The notes beneath the pieces are model-generated. The model was not told the DNA's origin. It was given only the letters and a program-made list of their open reading frames with translations, and did not search any database. A program made the translations under genes and the position numbers. Of a stretch of 64,000 nt of DNA, positions 8,419-17,154 are shown piece after piece; position 1 is the first letter of the stretch, and the number at the start of each line of letters is the position of its first letter. The stretch is from Vogesella alkaliphila (GTDB lineage: Bacteria > Pseudomonadota > Gammaproteobacteria > Burkholderiales > Chromobacteriaceae): NCBI RefSeq assembly GCF_014652475.1, contig NZ_BMYW01000002.1:1-64000 (forward strand), given 5' to 3'.

Positions 8419-9066
8419 TCAGGCTGCCGCGCAATACATGACCGCCTGGGCAATGATGTTGTTCTGCCCCGCCGCCAGCGCGCTGTGCGCGCGGAACTGC
8501 TGCACCATCTGCTGCACCCGGCGGTAGGTGTCGTAATTGGGCAACGGCCGGTAGGCGATGTCGACCTCCAGTCGTGCGGCCAACCTTTTGATGGTGGTCG
8601 GCTTGATGCACACGTGCCGTTGCGGGTCGCTGTAGGCGAGGAAGCAGCTCACCAGCGGCCACTTGGCGGCATTGGCCTTGCCGTCGTGGCGGCACAGCTG
8701 CAGCACCTCGACGAAGTCAGCGAAGCTGGCCTCGTCGAAGCGGTACAGCAGCCCATGCAGCGCCGCCACGAACGGGCGGTGCACGTCGCTGAAGGCCAGA
8801 TAGTTGCGGAAGGCCATGCGCTCGAAGGTGCTGACCGTGGTGCAGCGGCTGACGATCTGGCGGCAGCAGTCGATCACCGCCGCCGTATTGCCGCTGTCGA
8901 TGGCGGCGCGCAGCTGCGGCTCGCCCAGGCCGTCGCGGCACAGCTGCAGCACGCGCTCGATGCCGCGGTGCTTCTTGCCCAGCGCCAGCCACGCCTCGTC
9001 CTGCAGGCCGTGCGGGAAGCGCAACAGGAAATCATGTTCCAGCTGTTGATAGACGTTGTGCTGCAT
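8419..9066 (-). CDS. Unknown protein between upp and uraA
   Basis: A 215-residue soluble protein I cannot assign to a named family. It has no signal peptide or membrane helix and several cysteines (for example VLQLCRDG, VIDCCRQI and VLQLCRHDG). A conserved-looking core, WPLVSCFLAYSDPQRHVCIK followed by a Lys/Arg-rich stretch and PNYDTYRRV, recalls uncharacterised proteins with an FLKP-like motif. The ATG at 9066 is chosen because GGGGGA lies six bases upstream. It sits 48 bases after upp and 40 bases before uraA on the same strand, so it is probably co-expressed with uracil salvage. The repeat core occurs inside it at 8575-8585, read as RLAA. Confidence 0.65.
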   Translation of the reverse strand: MQHNVYQQLEHDFLLRFPHGLQDEAWLALGKKHRGIERVLQLCRDGLGEPQLRAAIDSGNTAAVIDCCRQIVSRCTTVSTFERMAFRNYLAFSDVHRPFVAALHGLLYRFDEASFADFVEVLQLCRHDGKANAAKWPLVSCFLAYSDPQRHVCIKPTTIKRLAARLEVDIAYRPLPNYDTYRRVQQMVQQFRAHSALAAGQNNIIAQAVMYCAAA

Positions 9067-9082
9067 CGACATTCCCCCGCGC

Positions 9083-9096
9083 AAGGTTGGCCGCAA
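9083..9096 (+). repeat. Single copy of the dispersed repeat
   Basis: A full AAGGTTGGCCGCAA lies alone in the 48-base gap between upp and the unknown gene of the same operon. It has no inverted partner, so it should not terminate transcription. Confidence 0.85.
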
Positions 9097-9114
9097 GCCG
9101 GCGGCAGCGGCCCA

Positions 9115-9747
9115 TCAGGCGTGTTTGGTACCGAAGATCTTGTCGCCGGCGTCGCCCAGGCCCGGGATGATGTAGCCGTGCTCGTTCAGGTGGCTGTCCA
9201 GCGACGCGGCCACGATCTGCACGTCCGGGTGCGCGTCGTTGACCGCCTTGACGCCCTCCGGCGCCGCCACCATCACCACCGCCTTGATCTGCTTGCAGCC
9301 GTTGCGCTTGAGCAGGTCGATGGTGGCGATCAGCGAGCCGCCGGTGGCCAGCATCGGGTCGATGATCATGGCGATGCGCTCGTCCAGGTTGCCGACGAAC
9401 TTCTCGAAGTAGGACACCGGCTCCAGCGTTTCCTCGTTGCGCGCGAGGCCGACCACGCTGATCTTGGCCGACGGCACCAGATCGAGCACGCCGTCCAGCA
9501 TGCCGATGCCGGCGCGCAGGATGGGCACCACGGTCACTTTCTTGCCCTTGATCTGCTGTACTTCCATCGGGCCGCACCAGCCGTTGATGGTGACGGTTTC
9601 CAGTTCGAAATCGCGGGTGGCCTCGTAGGCCAGCAGGCGCGCCAGCTCTTGGGTCAGCAGGCGGAATTTCATGGTGCTGATATCGCCCTCGCGCAGCAGG
9701 CCGAGCTTGTGCTGCACCAGGGGATGATTGACGACGGTAATGTTCAT
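9115..9747 (-). CDS. upp: Uracil phosphoribosyltransferase
   Basis: Makes UMP from uracil and PRPP in pyrimidine salvage. The 210-residue length is typical. The PRPP-binding loop is seen as [20 protein letters not shown], and the C-terminus [16 protein letters not shown] is the conserved uracil-recognition end. The start at 9747 ([15 protein letters not shown]) matches the family N-terminus; the open frame continues upstream without similarity. It is the first gene of the group leading to uraA. Confidence 0.95.
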   Translation of the reverse strand: MNITVVNHPLVQHKLGLLREGDISTMKFRLLTQELARLLAYEATRDFELETVTINGWCGPMEVQQIKGKKVTVVPILRAGIGMLDGVLDLVPSAKISVVGLARNEETLEPVSYFEKFVGNLDERIAMIIDPMLATGGSLIATIDLLKRNGCKQIKAVVMVAAPEGVKAVNDAHPDVQIVAASLDSHLNEHGYIIPGLGDAGDKIFGTKHA

Positions 9748-9923
9748 GGCAGGATCCCAGACCTTGGCAAAAAGTGGCCGGGGAAACGAATTCCCGCAAA
9801 CCGCTTTCGGTAATCGATAAAACCGGCTGCACCGGGCGGTGCAGGCGTCAGGCATGGGGCGGGATTATACAATCATTTGAAACGCCCCGCTGCACGCGGC
9901 CCTTTCTGCCCCGCCCAAACAAA

Positions 9924-9953
9924 ACAGCCCGTGGCGCGAGGCACACGGGCTGT
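9924..9953 (-). terminator. Intrinsic terminator after grxD
   Basis: ACAGCCCGTG (9924-9933) pairs with 9944-9953; on the minus strand the hairpin runs into TTTTGTTT. It lies 20 bases beyond the grxD stop. Confidence 0.85.
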
Positions 9954-9973
9954 CGGGGCGAGGCAGACACGGC

Positions 9974-10291
9974 TTAGTTGGCCAGGTCTTTCAGCACTTC
10001 CTGCAGTTCGCCGGACTGGTACATCTCGTACATGATGTCGGAGCCGCCGAGGAACTCGCCGTTGACGTACAGCTGCGGAATGGTCGGCCAGTTGGCGTAG
10101 TCCTTGATGCCCTGGCGGATTTCCGGATCGGCCAGCACGTCAACGGTGACGAAGTTGTTCACGCCACAAGCCTTGAGGATCTGTACCGCGCGGCCGGAAA
10201 AGCCGCACTGCGGGAACTGCGCCGAGCCCTTCATGAAAAGCACGACAGGGTTTTCGGTCACGGTCTGACGGATGGTGTCCTGGATCGACAT
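9974..10291 (-). CDS. grxD: Monothiol glutaredoxin GrxD
   Basis: A 105-residue monothiol glutaredoxin of the Grx4 class, which binds and delivers [2Fe-2S] clusters with glutathione. The active-site CGFS is at residues 29-32, MKGSAQFPQ precedes it, and the WPTIPQLYVNGEFLGGSDI segment carries the cis-proline and glutathione-binding residues. Length and order match the family fully. It is followed by its own terminator. Cytoplasmic. Confidence 0.95.
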   Translation of the reverse strand: MSIQDTIRQTVTENPVVLFMKGSAQFPQCGFSGRAVQILKACGVNNFVTVDVLADPEIRQGIKDYANWPTIPQLYVNGEFLGGSDIMYEMYQSGELQEVLKDLAN

Positions 10292-10345
10292 GGTATTCCT
10301 CTTTCAAGTGGTCGCGCCGGGCGCATACCCGACTAAATCAATGGG

Positions 10346-11647
10346 TTATTGTAGACCCGCTTCGGCTTCCGGCTCAAGTGCGGCATCCGCCACGCCAGCC
10401 TTGCGCTGCAATACCGCGGCAAAGAAGCCGTCGGTATTGTGCTGGTGCGGACGCAGTGCCAGATAGTCGCCGGTGTCCAGCGCGATCTTCTGCTCCGCCA
10501 GCACCTGGTTGGCCGGCACCAGCTCGAACGCCGGGTTGGCCGCAAGGAAGGCCTCGACGATGGCCTGGTTTTCCTGCGGCAGCAGGCTGCAGGTGGCGTA
10601 CACCAGCCGGCCGCCTGCCTTCACCAGCCGCGCGGCGGAGGCGAGAATGGACTGCTGCTTGGCGTTGAGCTCGGCCACGCTGTCCGCGCTCTGGCGGTAC
10701 TTGAGGTCCGGGTTGCGGCGCAGTGTGCCGAGGCCGGAGCACGGCGCATCGACCAGCACGCGGTCTGCCTTGCCGGCCAGACGCTTCACCTTGGTGTCGT
10801 TCTCGTGCGCGATCAGCGTGGTGTTGACGTTGGACAGGCCGGAGCGCGCCATGCGCGGCTTGAAGTTGGCGAGGCGTTTTTCCGACACGTCGAACGCGTA
10901 CAGGCGGCCGGTGGAGGCCATCTGCGCGCCCAGCAGCAGGGTCTTGCCGCCGGCGCCGGCGCAGAAGTCGACCACCATTTCGCCACGGCGGGCACCGGTG
11001 AGCAGGCCCAGCAGCTGGCTGCCCTCGTCCTGCACCTCGATCGCACCGCCGACGAACAGCGGGTGCTTGGTCAGCGACGGCTTGCCCTTCAGGCGGATGC
11101 CGATCGGCGAGTACGGCGTCGCCTCGCAGGCGACGCCGGAATCCTGCAGCTGCACCAGCGCGTCGTCGCGCTTGAGCTTGAGGGTGTTGACGCGGATGTC
11201 CAGCGGCGCGGCGGAGGCCAGGCCCTTGCCCAGCGCCACCACTTCTTCTTCCGGCATGGCGGGCAGCAGGTCCAGCACCCACTGCGGCAGCGCCGCGCGC
11301 GCGGTCAGCGTGTCCGGCAGCGGCGCGCCCTTCAGCGACGACAGCCATTCGCGCTCGGTTTCCTTGATGATGCCGTCCAGCTCGCGCAGGTTGGCGCCGC
11401 CGATGCGCACCAGCGTGGCCAGCGCCAGCTTGCGGGTGTTGGCACGTTGGCCGCACAGCGCGCGCAGCGTTTCCAGGTGGCGCAGGCAGGCGAAGGCGGT
11501 TTCCGCGATCAGGTGACGGTCGGTGGCGCCCAGCTTGCTGTTGGCACGGAAGTGGGCGGTGAGCACGGCGTCGGCCGGGCGGTCGAACTTCACCATCGCG
11601 AACAGCACCTGTTCGATCTGGTTGAATTGCTGCAGGTTAATTTTCAT
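10346..11647 (-). CDS. RsmB/NOP family rRNA cytosine-5 methyltransferase
   Basis: A 433-residue SAM-dependent RNA methyltransferase. The SAM site FCAGAGGKT is at about residues 228-236, the catalytic PCSG at 302-305 and the second cysteine motif TCS at 352-354, so both cysteines of the m5C mechanism are present. The N-terminal part has a NusB-like helical look (residues 1-110), which favours RsmB (16S C967) over RsmF, but I leave the symbol open. It overlaps the upstream DUF3108 gene by 11 bases. A repeat core at 10534-10544 is read as AANP. Confidence 0.85.
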   Translation of the reverse strand: MKINLQQFNQIEQVLFAMVKFDRPADAVLTAHFRANSKLGATDRHLIAETAFACLRHLETLRALCGQRANTRKLALATLVRIGGANLRELDGIIKETEREWLSSLKGAPLPDTLTARAALPQWVLDLLPAMPEEEVVALGKGLASAAPLDIRVNTLKLKRDDALVQLQDSGVACEATPYSPIGIRLKGKPSLTKHPLFVGGAIEVQDEGSQLLGLLTGARRGEMVVDFCAGAGGKTLLLGAQMASTGRLYAFDVSEKRLANFKPRMARSGLSNVNTTLIAHENDTKVKRLAGKADRVLVDAPCSGLGTLRRNPDLKYRQSADSVAELNAKQQSILASAARLVKAGGRLVYATCSLLPQENQAIVEAFLAANPAFELVPANQVLAEQKIALDTGDYLALRPHQHNTDGFFAAVLQRKAGVADAALEPEAEAGLQ

Positions 11648-12743
11648 CTTTATTGGGCCTTTGGGGTGGCGGTGTCCACACTACCGCACCGTTAAATTCA
11701 ATCAGTGTCGCGCGCAATTCAAAGCGCTTGTCGTTATCCACCCGCATGATGCGGATGGGCAGATTGGCAAAGTCCGGCGCCAGCCAGAACTCGATCAAAT
11801 CCTTGTCGTTGCGGGCGCGCAGCACCACCGCACGCAGCGTGCCGCCCCCCGCCTCGAAATCCGTTTCACCGGCCAGCTGCAACGCAAACTGGTACACCTT
11901 CTTGCCGGTGGTCACCTGCCGCGTCGCCGCGCCCGGCGGCTCGCCGCGCAAACCCAGCTCGAAGGCGAGGCTCAGCCAGTCCAGCGCGCCCGGCTGCAGC
12001 GGCGCCTGTTTCGCCTCCTTGTCGCCGTAGTCCAGCACGCCGCCGGCCCAGTCGAAACGGGCGTATTCGCGCGGCGCATCGTTGCGGCTGGCACTGAAGC
12101 GCTGCGGCTGCAGGCCGTTGCGGCCGAGCTCGCCGTGCACCTCGTAGCGCAGCGTCGGGCCGATCAGCGGCTTGACCGTGGTGACGATGCGGTAGTCGCC
12201 ACCGCTGCGCTGCCAGCTCATCTCGCCGCGTCCCAGCGGCAGGCCGCTGCTCAGCAGCGCGTACTCCAGCCGCGCCGCATCGGGAAAGCGTGTCCGCTTC
12301 GGTGCGGGCTGCTCGACCGGCTCTGCTGAGGCTGCCGGCGCCGACGCCTCGGCCGCGCGGCCATCACTGCCGGCCTGCGCCACCGTTGCCACCGAGTGCG
12401 GCAGCGCGGGCGGCGCGGTGACCGGCCTGACCGGCGCCGGCTTGGCCCTGACGGGCTTAACGGGCCTGGCTGGCCGCGGCGCCTGCGCCGGCGGCGCCGA
12501 GGCGTCGGCCGCCACGCCATCTTCGGTGGCGGCAGCCATACCCAGCGCCACCGCCGCCGGCGCCGAGGCTTCCTGCTCCGGCGCCATCGCCTGCAGCGAG
12601 ATGGTCAGCTTGCGCAGCGGCGCCTCTGCCGGCGCGGCACCGTCGAAGGACAACAGGCTGCCGCCGAACAGCAGCAGATGCAGCAGCAGCGACGCCAGCA
12701 GCGCCAGCAACAACGGCCACCGCCAGCGCCGCCGCGCGGGCAT
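11637..12743 (-). CDS. DUF3108 domain protein with TonB-like N-terminus
   Basis: A 368-residue envelope protein. A short Arg-rich start is followed by one hydrophobic helix (about residues 9-27), then a long Pro/Ala/Lys-rich linker (about 60-150) like that of TonB, and a C-terminal DUF3108 domain (about 165-365) with YALLSSGLPLGRGEMSWQR and FWLAPDFANLPIRIMRVDN. The domain is thought to be a periplasmic beta-structure; its role is unknown. The gene lies five bases after purN and overlaps the methyltransferase gene, so it is translated in an operon with them. Confidence 0.78.
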   Translation of the reverse strand: MPARRRWRWPLLLALLASLLLHLLLFGGSLLSFDGAAPAEAPLRKLTISLQAMAPEQEASAPAAVALGMAAATEDGVAADASAPPAQAPRPARPVKPVRAKPAPVRPVTAPPALPHSVATVAQAGSDGRAAEASAPAASAEPVEQPAPKRTRFPDAARLEYALLSSGLPLGRGEMSWQRSGGDYRIVTTVKPLIGPTLRYEVHGELGRNGLQPQRFSASRNDAPREYARFDWAGGVLDYGDKEAKQAPLQPGALDWLSLAFELGLRGEPPGAATRQVTTGKKVYQFALQLAGETDFEAGGGTLRAVVLRARNDKDLIEFWLAPDFANLPIRIMRVDNDKRFELRATLIEFNGAVVWTPPPQRPNKDEN

Positions 12744-12748
12744 CGTGT

Positions 12749-13384
12749 TCAGAGTACCGGCACCCGCAGTGCGAGGCCGGCGGCGGCGGCGTCGACACCG
12801 CCGATGCGGCCGTTGCGGATCTGCAGCTCGCCGGCGGCGAAGCGGCGCACCGCTTCCGGATACAGCCGGTGTTCCTGCTGCAGCACGCGTGCGGCCAACG
12901 TGGTCTCGGTATCGTCATCCAGCACCGGCACCACCGCCTGCGACACGATCGGGCCGTGGTCCAGCTCGGCGGTGACGAAGTGCACGGTGCAGCCGGCCAC
13001 CTTGCAGCCCATGTCGATGGCGCGCTGGTGGGTATGCAGGCCGGGGAAGGACGGCAGCAGCGACGGATGGATGTTCAGCATCCGGCCCTCGTAACGCGCG
13101 GTGAACGCCGGCGTCAGGATGCGCATGAAGCCGGCCAGCACCACGAGATCAGGCTGGAAGGCGTCGATCTCGGCCGCCAGCTGCGCGTCGAACGCCTCGC
13201 GGCTGGCGAACTGCTTGTGATCCAGACCGACGGTGGCGATGCCACGCGCCGCCGCCCAGGCGAGGCCGGCGGCATCGGGACGGTTGGCGATCACCGCGGC
13301 AATGCGGGCGCCGGGGATGTCGGCATCGACGATGGCCTGCATGTTGGAGCCGCGGCCGGAGATCAGGATTACGATGTTTTTCAT
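12749..13384 (-). CDS. purN: Phosphoribosylglycinamide formyltransferase PurN
   Basis: Transfers a formyl group from 10-formyl-THF to GAR in purine synthesis. The 211-residue protein has the N-terminal GRGSNMQAI phosphate loop, the catalytic HPSLLPSFPGLHTHQRAID region, and the DHGPI segment with the essential aspartate. The start at 13384 (MKNIVILISGRGSN) fits the family exactly. purM, another purine gene, lies 160 bases upstream on the same strand. Confidence 0.95.
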   Translation of the reverse strand: MKNIVILISGRGSNMQAIVDADIPGARIAAVIANRPDAAGLAWAAARGIATVGLDHKQFASREAFDAQLAAEIDAFQPDLVVLAGFMRILTPAFTARYEGRMLNIHPSLLPSFPGLHTHQRAIDMGCKVAGCTVHFVTAELDHGPIVSQAVVPVLDDDTETTLAARVLQQEHRLYPEAVRRFAAGELQIRNGRIGGVDAAAAGLALRVPVL

Positions 13385-13401
13385 GTCTGCAATTCAGCGT
13401 C

Positions 13402-13454
13402 GGTCCTGCCGGTAGCCGGCGCGCCACATTGGGGGCGCCACCGCGGGCAGGACC
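13402..13454. other. Long imperfect inverted repeat upstream of purN
   Basis: GGTCCTGCC at 13402-13410 pairs with 13446-13454, with a shorter GGCGC/GCGCC hairpin inside. It lies in the 160-base purM-purN gap. It could be a processing or attenuation structure; there is no T-run, so it is not a canonical terminator. Confidence 0.4.
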
Positions 13455-13544
13455 ACATTCAATAACGACTACCTCGGGCTGCGCCCGAAAAATGACAAAC
13501 GCCGCCAGCAGTGCCAGCGGCGCCGGTCACATCAGCTCAGGCGC

Positions 13545-14582
13545 TCAGGCAACCTGGGTCTGATGCTCGTCACCGTTACGCGCACGGATCACGCCGATAC
13601 GCGACACGGTTTCACCCTGCTCGGTCAGGAAGGCGGCCGCGGCGTCGGCATCGGCCGCGTCCACGATCACCACCATGCCGATACCGCAGTTGAAGGTGCG
13701 ATACATTTCCTGCGCATCGACATTGCCTTCGGCCTGCAGCCACTGGAACAGCTTAGGCAGCTCCCAGCTCTTGGCGTCGATCTGTGCCACGGTGTTTTCC
13801 GGCAGCACGCGCGGGGTGTTCTCGGTGATGCCGCCACCGGTGATGTGCGCCATGCCCTTCACGGTCAGCTTTTCCATCAGCGCCAAGAGCGGCTTGACGT
13901 AGATGCGGGTCGGGGCGATGACGGCCTGACGCAGGGTGGTGTCGCCTTCGAACGGCGCGTCCAGATCCGGCTGCGCGCGATCGATGATCTTGCGCACCAG
14001 GCTGTAGCCGTTGGAGTGCACGCCGTTGGACTTCAGGCCCAGCACGACGTCGCCCGGCTTGATGTCGCGACCGGTGATGACCTTGCTCTTTTCCACCACG
14101 CCGACGGCGAAGCCGGCGAGGTCGTATTCGCCCACCGGGTACATGCCCGGCATTTCGGCGGTTTCACCGCCGATCAGTGCGCAGCCCGCCTGTTCGCAAC
14201 CCTGGGCAATGCCCTTGATCACGTCGGTGGCTTGCGGCACATCCAGCTTGCCGCAGGCAAAGTAGTCCAGGAAGAACAGCGGCTCGGCGCCCTGCACCAG
14301 AATGTCGTTGACACTCATGGCCACCAGGTCGATGCCGACGGTATCATGCTGGTTCCAGTCGAAGGCCAGCTTCAGCTTGGTGCCGACACCGTCCGTGCCG
14401 GAAACCAGCACCGGCTCCTTGTATTTCTTGGAGATTTCCACCAGTGCGCCGAAACCGCCGAGGCCACCGAGGACTTCGGGACGCATGGTGCGTTTGGCAA
14501 ACGGCTTGATGTTTTCGACGAGCGCGTCACCGGCATCAATATCGACACCGGCATCGCGGTAACTGAGGGACGTGGTATTCAA
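13545..14582 (-). CDS. purM: Phosphoribosylformylglycinamidine cyclo-ligase PurM
   Basis: AIR synthetase of purine synthesis, 345 residues. [13 protein letters not shown] and FGALVEI near the start, [13 protein letters not shown] and [13 protein letters not shown] in the middle are diagnostic. The frame begins with TTG at 14582 (reading [15 protein letters not shown]); homologues start at this point and no ATG or GTG lies suitably placed, so a TTG start is likely. The ribosome binding site is poor. It is divergent from the AI-2E family gene, 90 bases away. Confidence 0.93.
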   Translation of the reverse strand: MNTTSLSYRDAGVDIDAGDALVENIKPFAKRTMRPEVLGGLGGFGALVEISKKYKEPVLVSGTDGVGTKLKLAFDWNQHDTVGIDLVAMSVNDILVQGAEPLFFLDYFACGKLDVPQATDVIKGIAQGCEQAGCALIGGETAEMPGMYPVGEYDLAGFAVGVVEKSKVITGRDIKPGDVVLGLKSNGVHSNGYSLVRKIIDRAQPDLDAPFEGDTTLRQAVIAPTRIYVKPLLALMEKLTVKGMAHITGGGITENTPRVLPENTVAQIDAKSWELPKLFQWLQAEGNVDAQEMYRTFNCGIGMVVIVDAADADAAAAFLTEQGETVSRIGVIRARNGDEHQTQVA

Positions 14583-14672
14583 GGTCTACTCGCTTTCTGC
14601 TAACGTGATCGTTTTCCTGCTGCGGCAAACGGGCTCTTGGCCCGAAGCGCCTGTATTTTAACTGAAAAGCCG

Positions 14673-15749
14673 ATGGAACGCTCCCGCACAAACTATCTTC
14701 CGTGGTTGATTGTCGCTATCACCCTCGCCGGCGCGGTATGGCTGCTTGACCGCCTGTCCTCGGTGCTGACGCCTTTTGTCACCGCCATCGTGCTCGCCTA
14801 CATCCTCGACCCCGCCGTCGATTACCTGCAAAAACACGGCTTATCGCGCATCTTGTCGCTTGTTTGCGTGATGTTCGCCGGATTTTTTGCCATCCTTGCG
14901 CTGCTGCTGATCGTGATCCCGATGCTGGTCAGCCAGGGCCATGCGCTGGTGGAGCGGCTGCCGGCGGTGGTGGATTTCATCCAGCAACAGGCGCTGCCGT
15001 GGCTGAACCGGCTGCTCGGCACCGAGCTGAGCCTGGACACGCAGAGCTGGCGCGACACGCTCAGCAGCAATACCGGCAACCTGCGCCAGCTGCTGGCCAA
15101 GCTGGCGCCGCAGCTGGGTTACGGCGGCGCGCTGCTGCTGACCATGCTGGCCAACCTCAGCCTGCTGCCGGTGCTGCTGTTCTACTTCCTGCACGACTGG
15201 GACCAGATGGTGGCGCGCGTCGGCACGCTGGTGCCGCGGCGATGGGCGCCGGAGGTTGGCCGCATCGCCCGCGAGCTGGACGAGGTGCTGGGCCAGTTCC
15301 TGCGCGGCCAGCTGTCGGTGATGCTGCTGATGGCCATCATCTACGGCGGCGGTCTCGCGCTGGTGGGGCTGGAGTCCGGCCTCGCCATCGGCATCGTCGC
15401 CGGCCTGCTGGTGTTCATCCCCTACGTCGGCGCCTTTCTCGGCCTGCTGCTGGCGACGCTGGCCGCCGTCCTGCAGTACAACGGCTTCAGCGGCCTCGTG
15501 CTGGTGTGGAGCGTGTTCGTGGTCGGCCAGACGCTGGAAAGCTTCCTGATCACGCCCTACCTGGTGGGCGAGCGCATCGGCCTGTCGCCGGTGACGGTGA
15601 TCTTCGCACTGATGGCCTTCGGCGAGCTGATGGGCTTCGTCGGCGTGCTGCTGGCGCTGCCGCTGGCGGCCATCAGCGTGGTGCTGGCACGTCATCTGGT
15701 GCAGCGTTATTTCAACAGCGGCTTTTATCAGCGTAAAATCGATTCCTGA
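14673..15749 (+). CDS. AI-2E family transporter (PerM-like)
   Basis: A 358-residue membrane protein of the AI-2E/PerM exporter family with seven to eight helices. The family pattern is seen in the N-terminal double helix, the LPAVVDFIQQQALPWLNRLL amphipathic region, and the C-terminal PYVGAFLGLLLATLAA and FLITPYLVGERIGLSPVTVI segments. The substrate in any one member is usually unknown; some act as Na+/H+ antiporters. Start at 14673 (MERSRTNYLPWL). hda follows after 21 bases. The repeat core at 15254-15264 is read as EVGRI. Confidence 0.85.
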   Translation: MERSRTNYLPWLIVAITLAGAVWLLDRLSSVLTPFVTAIVLAYILDPAVDYLQKHGLSRILSLVCVMFAGFFAILALLLIVIPMLVSQGHALVERLPAVVDFIQQQALPWLNRLLGTELSLDTQSWRDTLSSNTGNLRQLLAKLAPQLGYGGALLLTMLANLSLLPVLLFYFLHDWDQMVARVGTLVPRRWAPEVGRIARELDEVLGQFLRGQLSVMLLMAIIYGGGLALVGLESGLAIGIVAGLLVFIPYVGAFLGLLLATLAAVLQYNGFSGLVLVWSVFVVGQTLESFLITPYLVGERIGLSPVTVIFALMAFGELMGFVGVLLALPLAAISVVLARHLVQRYFNSGFYQRKIDS

Positions 15750-15770
15750 CTCTATTTAGAACCTTGCCGC

Positions 15771-16448
15771 ATGTTGGATCAGCTCGTCCTCGACCTCAGC
15801 CCCACGCCCCTGCCCGGGTTTGACAACTTTCTTGCCCAGCGCAACAGCGAAATCATCGCCGCGCTGACCGCGGAAGGCGGGGAGCGCTTCGTCTACCTGT
15901 GGGGCGAACCGGGCTGCGGCAAGACCCACCTGCTGCAGGCGTGGATCGCCCACGCCGAGCTGCTCGGCCGCGCCTCGATCTACCTCGACGCCAAGCACGA
16001 GCAGCTGCCCGACTTCGCCCGCGAGGCCAGCTTCATCGCCGTCGACCATGTCGACGAACTGGCGCCGGACGACCAGATCATGCTGTTCTCGATCTACAAC
16101 TCGCTGAAGCAAAGCGGCGAAGGCCGCCTGCTGATGGCCGGACACCAGCCGCCGATGCAGGCGCCGGTGCGCGACGACCTGCGCACCCGCCTCGGCTGGG
16201 GCCTGGTGTTCGAGGTGAAGGCGCTGTCCGACGACGACAAGCTGGCGGCGCTGCGCCACCACGCCGCCGAGCGCCAGCTGGCCATCGGCGACGACGTGTT
16301 CCGCTACCTGCTCACCCACTGGCGCCGCGACCTGTCCAGCCTGATCGGCATGCTGGACATGCTCGACCGCTACTCGCTGGCCATGCGCCGCCCGATCACG
16401 GTGCCGCTGGTCAAGAACGTGTTACAAACCGCCCCCACCGAAAGCTGA
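15771..16448 (+). CDS. hda: DnaA regulatory inactivator Hda
   Basis: A 225-residue AAA+ protein related to the DnaA ATPase core; with the loaded beta clamp it stimulates DnaA-ATP hydrolysis after initiation. The N-terminus MLDQLVLDLSPTPLPGFDNF contains the QLxLDL-like clamp-binding motif at residues 4-9, and Walker A GEPGCGKTH is at 45-53. The DnaA C-terminal DNA-binding domain is absent, which separates Hda from DnaA. It follows the AI-2E gene closely and precedes a HAD hydrolase, an arrangement seen in other beta-proteobacteria. Confidence 0.92.
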   Translation: MLDQLVLDLSPTPLPGFDNFLAQRNSEIIAALTAEGGERFVYLWGEPGCGKTHLLQAWIAHAELLGRASIYLDAKHEQLPDFAREASFIAVDHVDELAPDDQIMLFSIYNSLKQSGEGRLLMAGHQPPMQAPVRDDLRTRLGWGLVFEVKALSDDDKLAALRHHAAERQLAIGDDVFRYLLTHWRRDLSSLIGMLDMLDRYSLAMRRPITVPLVKNVLQTAPTES

Positions 16449-16454
16449 AGCACT

Positions 16455-17123
16455 ATGAATCTTGCCCTGTTTGACCTGGACAACACCCTGATCATTGGCG
16501 ATTCCGACAGCGAATGGCCGAAATTCCTGATCAAACGCGGCATCCTCGACGCCGAGCACCACGCGCGGCAGAACGACTACTTCTACGAGCAGTACAAGGC
16601 CGGCACGCTGGACATCTACGAATTCCTCGATTTCCAGCTGGCGCCGCTGACCCGCTTCTCCCGCAGCGAGCTGGACACCCTGCACGCCGCCTACATGGAA
16701 GAGCACATCAAGCCCATCATCCCGCAAAAGGCGCGCGATCTGCTGGCGGCGCACTTCGCCCAGGGTGACGAGGTGATGATCATCACCGCCACCAACCGCT
16801 TCATCACCGGCCCCATCGCCCGCGAACTGGGCGTGGAACACCTGATCGCGGTGGAGCTGGAAGAAGACGGCCAGGGCAACTTCACCGGCAAACCCACCGG
16901 CACCCCCAGCTTCCAGGCCGGCAAGATCACCCGTCTCAACGAATGGTTGGCCGCACGCGGCGAAACGCTGGACAGCTACGACAAGGTATTCTTCTACAGC
17001 GACTCGCGCAACGACCTGCCGCTCCTGTCCATCGTCAGCAACCCGGTGGCGGTCGATGCCGACGCCACCCTGAAGGCGCACGCCGAAGCCCACGGCTGGC
17101 CGGTGATCACCCTGCGCGACTGA
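16455..17123 (+). CDS. HAD family hydrolase (SerB-like)
   Basis: A 222-residue HAD-IB phosphatase. Motif I FDLDNTLI is at residues 6-13, motif II is seen as IITATNRF, and the motif III/IV region as YSDSRNDLPLL. The closest look is to phosphoserine or histidinol-phosphate phosphatase-like proteins, but the substrate is unassigned. It starts six bases after hda and probably shares its transcript. The repeat core at 16945-16955 is read as WLAA. Confidence 0.85.
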   Translation: MNLALFDLDNTLIIGDSDSEWPKFLIKRGILDAEHHARQNDYFYEQYKAGTLDIYEFLDFQLAPLTRFSRSELDTLHAAYMEEHIKPIIPQKARDLLAAHFAQGDEVMIITATNRFITGPIARELGVEHLIAVELEEDGQGNFTGKPTGTPSFQAGKITRLNEWLAARGETLDSYDKVFFYSDSRNDLPLLSIVSNPVAVDADATLKAHAEAHGWPVITLRD

Positions 17124-17154
17124 CATCAGACCAGATCGAACCAGGACCATCACC

